This document shows, piece by piece, positions 58,401-64,000 of a stretch of DNA of 64,000 nucleotides (position 1 is its first letter; each line of letters opens with the position of its first letter). Source of the DNA: Acytostelium subglobosum LB1 (lineage: Eukaryota; Evosea; Eumycetozoa; Acytosteliales; Acytosteliaceae); the NCBI RefSeq assembly GCF_000787575.1, contig NW_012236514.1, forward strand, positions 310,001 through 374,000, written 5' to 3'. Below the pieces are notes generated by a model that worked only from the letters and a program-made list of their open reading frames with translations, was not told the origin of the DNA and did not search any database. Position numbers and translations under genes: made by a program.

Positions 58401-60086
58401 AGACGGGTCGAATTGATAGATGTAAGTTGGTGATGACAGGGTGTTGAGCGTGTAGGTGCCGTTGGCCGTGAGTGACTGCTGCATGCCTTGGAATTGTGGC
58501 GCGACGTTGTTGGTCAACTGCTTGCAGTAGTTGAGCTGGTCGTAGTCGGACTGTGGTGTGATGGCAAAGTCCAAGTGGAAGGTGTCGCAGAACACATCGA
58601 TGTTCTTTCCAAAGAACATCACGGTGAAGTTGTAGGTGCCTGGATAAAGGTAGGCTGTGATCTCCTCCTCTCCGCCCCACTTGAGTGACTGAACTACAAG
58701 GTTTGATCCATTGGTGAGCTTCATATCAATGTCGACTCTATGCTCTGGGATGTAAGCGCGAACGAAGCTTGGTGTTGTGATTGTGAACTGGAGTGAGGGA
58801 GGGAGGGAAATGTTAGCAGGTTGATATCACATCATATCTTGTCAGCAGACATACCATGACATTGTCAGACTTGGACACCAAGTCTAAGAAGAGCTCCTCA
58901 GAGAAGTAGAGGTAGCCTCCATCATCGATGAAGCCTGGACCATTGAAGGTGGTGGGCAGTGAGTAGGTGTCGCAGTTCAGGAAGGTCTCGGTGACGTGTG
59001 CCGACTCGATATCGACTTGAAGCGAGAAGATCGTGCAGCTGGGACCGATCGTGTAGTCCTTCTCCTGTGTCTGGTCATAGAGATACAAGTCGTACAAGCC
59101 AGGTGTTACAACGGCCTTGAGCGTGGCATGGTTCTTGGTCGTGTGTACGCCAATCGTGCAGTTGCCGGCGCCAATGCATGAGAAAGTGCCAGTTGGTGCG
59201 GGTACGTCGGACGACTGCAGGAGCAGTCCGAGCGAGCCGCCCGTGAGAAAGTCAAAGCCCATTGTGATCTCGATGCCCCACTTGTCAGTGGAGATGGATC
59301 CGGAGGGCAGCACCAGCGAGTACTTCTTGAAGAAGGTGACATTGTGTGAGCCAGTGGCCTTGGTGTCGACTATGTTCATTACGGTGCCTGTCTCGTTGAC
59401 ATCCGAGTCATAGCGATAAGTTGTCAGGTCCGTCATGTCCAGTGCCAGATTGGGGAAGGTCGAGCCTGCGGCTGGGCACTGGATGCTCTGCGATCTTGAG
59501 CTCAACAAGGCGATTGGCACCACAGAGTACTCCAGATTGATCGTTGGGCAGGCCAACTTACTGGCCTTGTTCGCGCCAAAGAACATCAACTTGATCTTAT
59601 AAGTGCCAGAGTTGAGTGTAGCGCTGAGTGACTCGTCCATTCCAGTTGTTGCGTCAACAGTGTGCTGTGTGGCGGTATTGGCGTTAGCGACATGATGGGT
59701 TGGCTCACGGCATGAGTGAGACTTCAACTTACGGCGATAATGTTTATGGTTGAGGATGAGATGTCGTAGAGCCAGACGTCGACGTCGACGACCATTGGCG
59801 CAACATAGATCCTAAAGGCACTCTTTTGTTGCAGAGTGAATGTGATCTCTTTATAGACGTTCTTGTAGTCATAGTGGTAGGTGTTCTGAATGTGCATCTC
59901 CTGGTTGTAGCCGAGGTAGGTGATCGAGTCAAAGGTGGATGGCAGTGGCTGGAAGGGACACGACTCATCACTCGTGATGTACTGGCTGTGGGCGACGTTG
60001 ATTAGCGCGCCGACCAGCACCAGCAGCATCAACAGCAGTGTCGGTGTCGCCCGAGATATATATCGACGTCCAGTCAACGTTGTCAT
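49405..60086 (-). CDS. Giant surface receptor: 20 PPC-like units, two Ig-like and two EGF blocks
   Basis: Three exons: 60086-59733, 59664-58855, 58787-49405; about 3,515 residues. Phases agree, but exon 3 has one frame shift at a GGGG run (plus strand CCCC, 54456-54459). Signal peptide at the N-terminus (LLLMLLVLVGALINVAHS). Then two similar halves, each with ten beta-sandwich units ending in a GTY-type strand (type A: VDVDVWLY...GTYKIKLMFFG; type B: YDFLTGDL...GTYTLYIYE), one Big_5-like Ig domain (ITSVSPPGGFN; VIPSSATNLS) and EGF-like repeats (CGGHGHC, CNGHGVC; CGKGSC, CNQGYTG). Half 1 is 60010-54850, half 2 is 54830-49750. A single membrane helix (ILALEIIIGVLVGVALIGAA) and an acidic cytoplasmic tail of about 85 residues follow. 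The units resemble bacterial PPC domains. Adhesion or recognition is inferred; no ligand or name is claimed. Confidence 0.85.
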
Positions 60087-61842
60087 CGTTGTCGTTGTCG
60101 TCTTTATCGTGTTTGTTCGCTCGTCCTGCTACAATGGCGAATCTATATCTATTTATAAATATCTGTCCTGTCTAATCCTCCTTTCCTTTCTTTGTTTGTT
60201 TGTTTGTTTGTTTTCTGTTTATGCTTGATAAGATTGATAGATAGACTATGTTTGATTGGTTTGATAATGTTAATTAGTGTAAGGTGTAGATAGGTAGGGC
60301 GGGATAAGACTTTGAACAAAGATGTAATGTAATGTAATGTATATTAGATGAATGAATGAATTAAGCGAGTGAGTGATATAAGTTGAGTCCTTGGTCTTTA
60401 GGTCTGCGAGCAATGTAGACACATTCACTTGCACACACACACAAACAAACATAAACAGATAGAGACCATTCCAGCGGCAGAAGGGTGGCGAGATCGTCAA
60501 CGTTGTAGCGGCGCGGGTGTAGCCTCGAGCACCTCACACTCAACAACCTAATACGCGCCAACGATGCTAATTACCCTGGCAATGGGGGACAGACAACCCA
60601 ACTTCAAAAAGAGCAAAATTGCTTCATTTGTTTGTGTAGATCTTTTGAGTGTGTGCCGTCTAACATAGTGTGTGGTGTTGTTGTTGAAGTGTTGTGTGTG
60701 TTGTTGACAAAGAGACACACGACTCGAGTTGTTGGTCCAACCGATGTGTGTGTGAATGAATGAATAAATGAATGTAAGAGACAAGTTGACATTCTGTTGT
60801 GTAGTCTGCTGCCTGCTGCTTTGTTGATGTCGATGACACTTTGATAGAGTGGTAGTTGGTAAGTAACTTACAATACTATTATGTATACAAATACAAGGAG
60901 GAGGAGATGTAGATGTAGTTTATGTTGAAGTAATACAAGGGTAAAACTAAACAATGGTGGACTTGAATGAGAATGGAAGGATGGATGATCAAAACGATCA
61001 AAAAAAGAAACAACTCGATTTGCTTTGATGGTCATGTTGAAAAGTTGACTTACTTTTTTTCGAGTTCACCTCAACCGCAACAACATGGATATTTTGGTTG
61101 ATCAACCAAACAAAGCAAAACATGTGCATGGTATTGCAACAAGAGTATCTGTGTTTGTGGACCTGGTGGAATAGTGTTACAGTTATCCTTTTGCCACGTT
61201 GGCATCCACACCCCATATTGGGGAGTAAATGATCTTGATCATTACCATTGCATCCAACCCATTCTGTATTTAAAATACAGATAATTAATTATCCATTGCT
61301 TCTTTCACACCTGTTAATCAACATGTTATTTAGTTCACACTTCATTTTGGATGCAAGATAGATAAAACTGAAGTTTGTTTAATGTTTAGGTCAACAACAA
61401 TGCAATTATTGAGATGAACAAGAGCAAACATTCGTTCATTCTTTGTATAACAACAACAAGTTTTTTTATTATTATTGAGACCTCCTCTTCTCTCACTTTG
61501 TTTGTGATTATTTAATATTATGTGTCGATACTTATTACGAATAATAATAAAGTGTTGATGTTAACCTTCAACTAAGCTGTGTCGCGACTCTGCATTTTCG
61601 AAGTCCGGGTCGCATGCAGATAGTGCCAGCCGAACTAACTCACACACTTCTGGTCTGTCTTGGTGATTTATTTTTTTAATTTTGTCTTTGGGAAGCCTGA
61701 GCACACCCTCTTTCATTCACGCAAGCAAGGAGTTGACGAAGTTGATCAAGACCTACATTTGTTTGATTCACTTATCCAAATCTTCATTCATTCATTCATT
61801 CATTTGTTTGTTAGTGTTACACCTTCACCGACAACAACAATA
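60087..61842. promoter_or_regulatory. Large divergent intergenic region, giant receptor / NDUFV1
   Basis: 1,756 nt, the longest gap in the window. It contains TTTGTTTGTTTGTTTG (60197), TGTAATGTAATGTAATGTA (60321), ACACACACACAAACAAAC (60430), and a cluster of three perfect short inverted repeats at 61211-61281. A GC-richer stretch at 60470-60560 was checked for a tRNA and rejected. Frames in it are short and unlike protein. A leader intron or an RNA gene cannot be excluded. Confidence 0.45.
61211..61281. repeat. Three adjacent perfect short inverted repeats
   Basis: CCCCA-TAT-TGGGG (61211-61223), AATGATC-TT-GATCATT (61228-61243), and TCTGTATT-TAA-AATACAGA (61263-61281). All arms pair perfectly and follow each other within 71 nt, about 560 nt upstream of NDUFV1 and about 1.1 kb upstream of the giant receptor start. 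Confidence 0.55.
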
Positions 61843-63615
61843 ATGCTATCCTATACATCAAGAACAGTACAGGGTGTTTGTAAATTAGTATCAAAGCAGC
61901 AGCAGTTACTGCCAACCCCAGCTGGTAAGAGATAAAAAGAGAAGTGGACGACGATGATGATAATGACAGGTTATGGTGATCATCTACATCATTGGATATC
62001 AATAACATATCGAGACAATGATCATTATGATAAACAAGTATATATAATCTGACATATTCAATCATTCATTCCGATCATATGTTATATATATGTACAGCTG
62101 CAGGTATACTGTCGAATAGCTACACGACTGCTACACCACCACCACCTCCACAGCAACCAGCAGCACAACAGCAGGTTCAGAACTCCACCATCAGAACATA
62201 TGGTGGTCTTAAGGACAAGGACCGTATCTTCACAAACCTCTATGGTGAGCACGATGTCTACCTAAAGGGCGCTATGCAAAGAGTAGGTGTCGACACAATC
62301 AATCAATCAATCATTCAATCACAGGATCGATCGAGCGAGCGAGTGAACATGCGACAGGAACATATCAGCTGACGAACAACATTGAATCGAACAATCATTA
62401 TAGGGAGATTGGTACAGGACAAAGGATATTATAAACAAGGGAGTGGATTGGATATTAAAGGAGATGATGGCAAGTGGACTTAGAGGAAGAGGTGGAGCTG
62501 GTTTCCCATCGGGCCTCAAGTGGTCCTTCATGCCAAAGGTGTCGACTGGACGTCCACAATACCTGGTGATCAACGCAGATGAGGGCGAGCCCGGCACGTG
62601 CAAGGATCGTGAGATCATGCGTCACGACCCACACAAGCTGATCGAAGGCTGTCTGATCGCAGGTTTCGCAATGAGAGCCTGCGCTGCCTACATCTACATT
62701 CGTGGCGAGTTCCACTACGAAGCCAAAGTCCTTGAGAGAGCCATCGATGAGGCCTACAAGGCTGGCCTGTTGGGACCAAACGCATGTGGCACCGGCTATC
62801 AGTTCGACGTCTACGTGCATCGTGGCGCTGGCGCCTACATCTGTGGTGAGGAGACCGCTCTGATCGAATCACTGGAGGGCAAGCAAGGCAAGCCCAGATT
62901 AAAGCCACCCTTCCCCGCCATGTCCGGTCTGTACGGCTGTCCCACCACTGTGACCAACGTCGAGACGGTGGCCGTTGCACCAACCATCTTGCGTCGTGGC
63001 GCCGCATGGTTCGCCGGCTTTGGTCGCCCAAAGAACTCTGGCACCAAGCTCTATTGTATTTCAGGACACGTCAACAACCCATGCACTGTTGAGGAGGAGA
63101 TGAGTATGCCACTGCGCGAGCTCATCGACAAGCACTGCGGTGGTGTCATTGGCGGCTGGGACAACCTGCTCGGCATCATCCCCGGTGGCTCGTCTGTGCC
63201 CGTCCTACCCAAGTCCATCTGTGACGACGTACTCATGGACTTTGACGACTTGCGCCGCGTCCGCTCCGGTCTCGGCACTGCCGCCGTCATCGTCATGAAC
63301 AAGCAGACCGACATCATTGCCGCCATTGCGCGTCTCTCCAAGTTTTACAAGCACGAGTCGTGCGGTCAGTGCTCGCCATGTCGCGAGGGTACCGGCTGGC
63401 TGTGGGACATCACCGAGCGTCTGGTCACAGGTGATGCCAAGCTCGACGAGATAGACATGCTTGAGGAGATCTCCCGTCAGATCGAAGGTCACACCATCTG
63501 TGCCCTGGGTGACGCTGCGGCGTGGCCAGTGCAAGGACTGATCCGTCACTTCCGTCCAGAGATTGAGCAGCGCATCCAGCAGTACCAGGACACCAAGAAG
63601 CAGTCCCCATTCTAA
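61843..63615 (+). CDS. ndufv1: NADH dehydrogenase (complex I) 51 kDa flavoprotein subunit
   Basis: Three exons: 61843-61924, 62098-62282, 62404-63615; phases agree, 492 residues. The N-terminus ([20 protein letters not shown]) is a basic mitochondrial presequence, followed by a Pro/Gln linker. The core is nearly textbook: FMN/NADH loop [55 protein letters not shown], and the [4Fe-4S] (N3) ligands in [12 protein letters not shown] with the later Cys in [13 protein letters not shown]. It accepts electrons from NADH on the matrix arm of complex I. The C-terminus ends [19 protein letters not shown]. The first two introns break the presequence and the start of the core. Confidence 0.97.
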
Positions 63616-63839
63616 GGGATAGATATGGATAGATAGAGATACAGACAACCAAAGATAGATAGATAGATAGATAGAGAGGATCATAATCATATCATACCCT
63701 CCAACTTACTTGCTTGATAATAACATAATATAATATAATAACTTCCTTTATTACTTACACGTGCGCGCTTCCAACACCTTGTAGTGCGACGATGACATAT
63801 CTTGTTCGTCTGTTGAAGCAAGGATCGGAATGGACTGGA

Positions 63840-64000
63840 TTACAACCATCGCCACTTTCTAAAGGCAAAGAAGGATGATATGGCCATCGTTACAATAGTT
63901 ACGATGATAATGATGAATGGTATGTACTGGGAGTCGATGGCAATGTGTCCTGGGAACAGCATGTTCATTCCAAACACGCCAGCGATGAGATTAAGAGGCA
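63840..64000 (-). CDS. CorA/MRS2-type Mg2+ transporter, C-terminal end (partial)
   Basis: The frame is open to the right edge; only the last 53 codons are visible, stop at 63840. The sequence begins PLNLIAGVFGMNM, which holds the universal GMN signature of CorA-family pores, followed by a short loop (PGHIAIDSQYI) and a second membrane helix (FIIIIVTIVTMAISSFFAF) and a basic end (RKWRWL). This is the standard two-helix C-terminus. Bacterial-like CorA and the mitochondrial MRS2 type both fit; the PLNLIAGVFGMN phrase leans to the CorA type. It is tail to tail with NDUFV1. Confidence 0.85.
   Translation of the reverse strand, partial: PLNLIAGVFGMNMLFPGHIAIDSQYIPFIIIIVTIVTMAISSFFAFRKWRWL

Noticed and set aside
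60470-60560. GC-richer stretch suspected to be a tRNA gene
   Set aside because: No acceptor stem pairing, no T-loop consensus, no anticodon arm found by eye.
61660-61935. 91-codon plus-strand frame as a separate protein
   Set aside because: It is the NDUFV1 leader plus first exon read from a non-ATG start; the real start is the ATG at 61843.

Overview
The window is eukaryotic nuclear DNA from a dictyostelid social amoeba. The evidence is short (about 50-150 nt) GT-AG introns full of AATC/CAAT tetranucleotide runs, Gln-, Asn- and Ser/Thr-rich tracts inside proteins, very short AT-rich intergenic gaps, and a gene set typical of these amoebae (class I PI3-kinase, Abi of the SCAR complex, a tgr-like IPT/TIG surface protein, EGF-type surface receptors, a C1q-like secreted protein). 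The coding sequence is clearly less AT-rich than in Dictyostelium discoideum, so a species outside the D. discoideum group (for example Acytostelium/Heterostelium/Cavenderia-like) is more likely; I cannot name it. Two N characters (near 45807 and 46029) mark it as a draft assembly. No tRNA, rRNA, CRISPR, retroelement or intact transposon was found.

Layout, left to right. 1-2085: 3' part of a class I PI3-kinase. 2307-3746: a protein with two Cys/His modules. 3817-5770: two minus-strand genes for secreted or surface proteins (a CAP-like GPI-type protein and a small Cys-rich protein). 5979-6182: hAT transposon scrap. 6410-9903: tgr-like surface protein, followed by a copied scrap of its own 5' region. 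10470-13270: cullin-4. 14016-16847: DYRK2-class kinase. 16965-17507: BLOC-1 subunit 5. 18372-19844: Abi. 20331-23138: TBC1D5-like RabGAP. 24133-24572: two-repeat Cys-rich secreted protein. 25336-27536: Na+/H+ exchanger. 27975-29319: damaged beta-helix surface protein. 29491-30060: C1q-like secreted protein. 30603-31734: TMEM164. 32731-33858: unknown Q/N-rich protein. 34154-35953: membrane-anchored RhoGEF. 36408-38055: MED27. 38154-41019: RBM28/Nop4. 41216-42766: sulfotransferase. 43102-45219: CLPTM1. 45477-45656: a 59-residue secreted peptide. 46001-49241: large F-box-like protein. 49405-60086: a giant EGF/PPC-like receptor built as a tandem duplication. 61843-63615: NDUFV1 of complex I. 63840-64000: C-terminal end of a CorA-type Mg2+ transporter.

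Genes are independent, not operonic. Many lie head to head (cullin-4/DYRK2, BLOC1S5/Abi, TMEM164/32731, RhoGEF/MED27, giant receptor/NDUFV1) or tail to tail with gaps of 100-300 nt (MED27/RBM28, 32731/RhoGEF, F-box-like/giant receptor, NDUFV1/CorA). Several touch linked processes (PI3K, Abi and RhoGEF in actin control; TBC1D5-like and BLOC1S5 in endolysosomal traffic), but nothing in the sequence shows co-regulation. Exon limits below were chosen from GT-AG sites, codon phase and remembered family sequence, not from transcripts. The least familiar material is the set of secreted and surface proteins: the giant 20-unit receptor, the duplicated Cys-rich protein, two very small secreted products and the tgr-like gene with its remnant.
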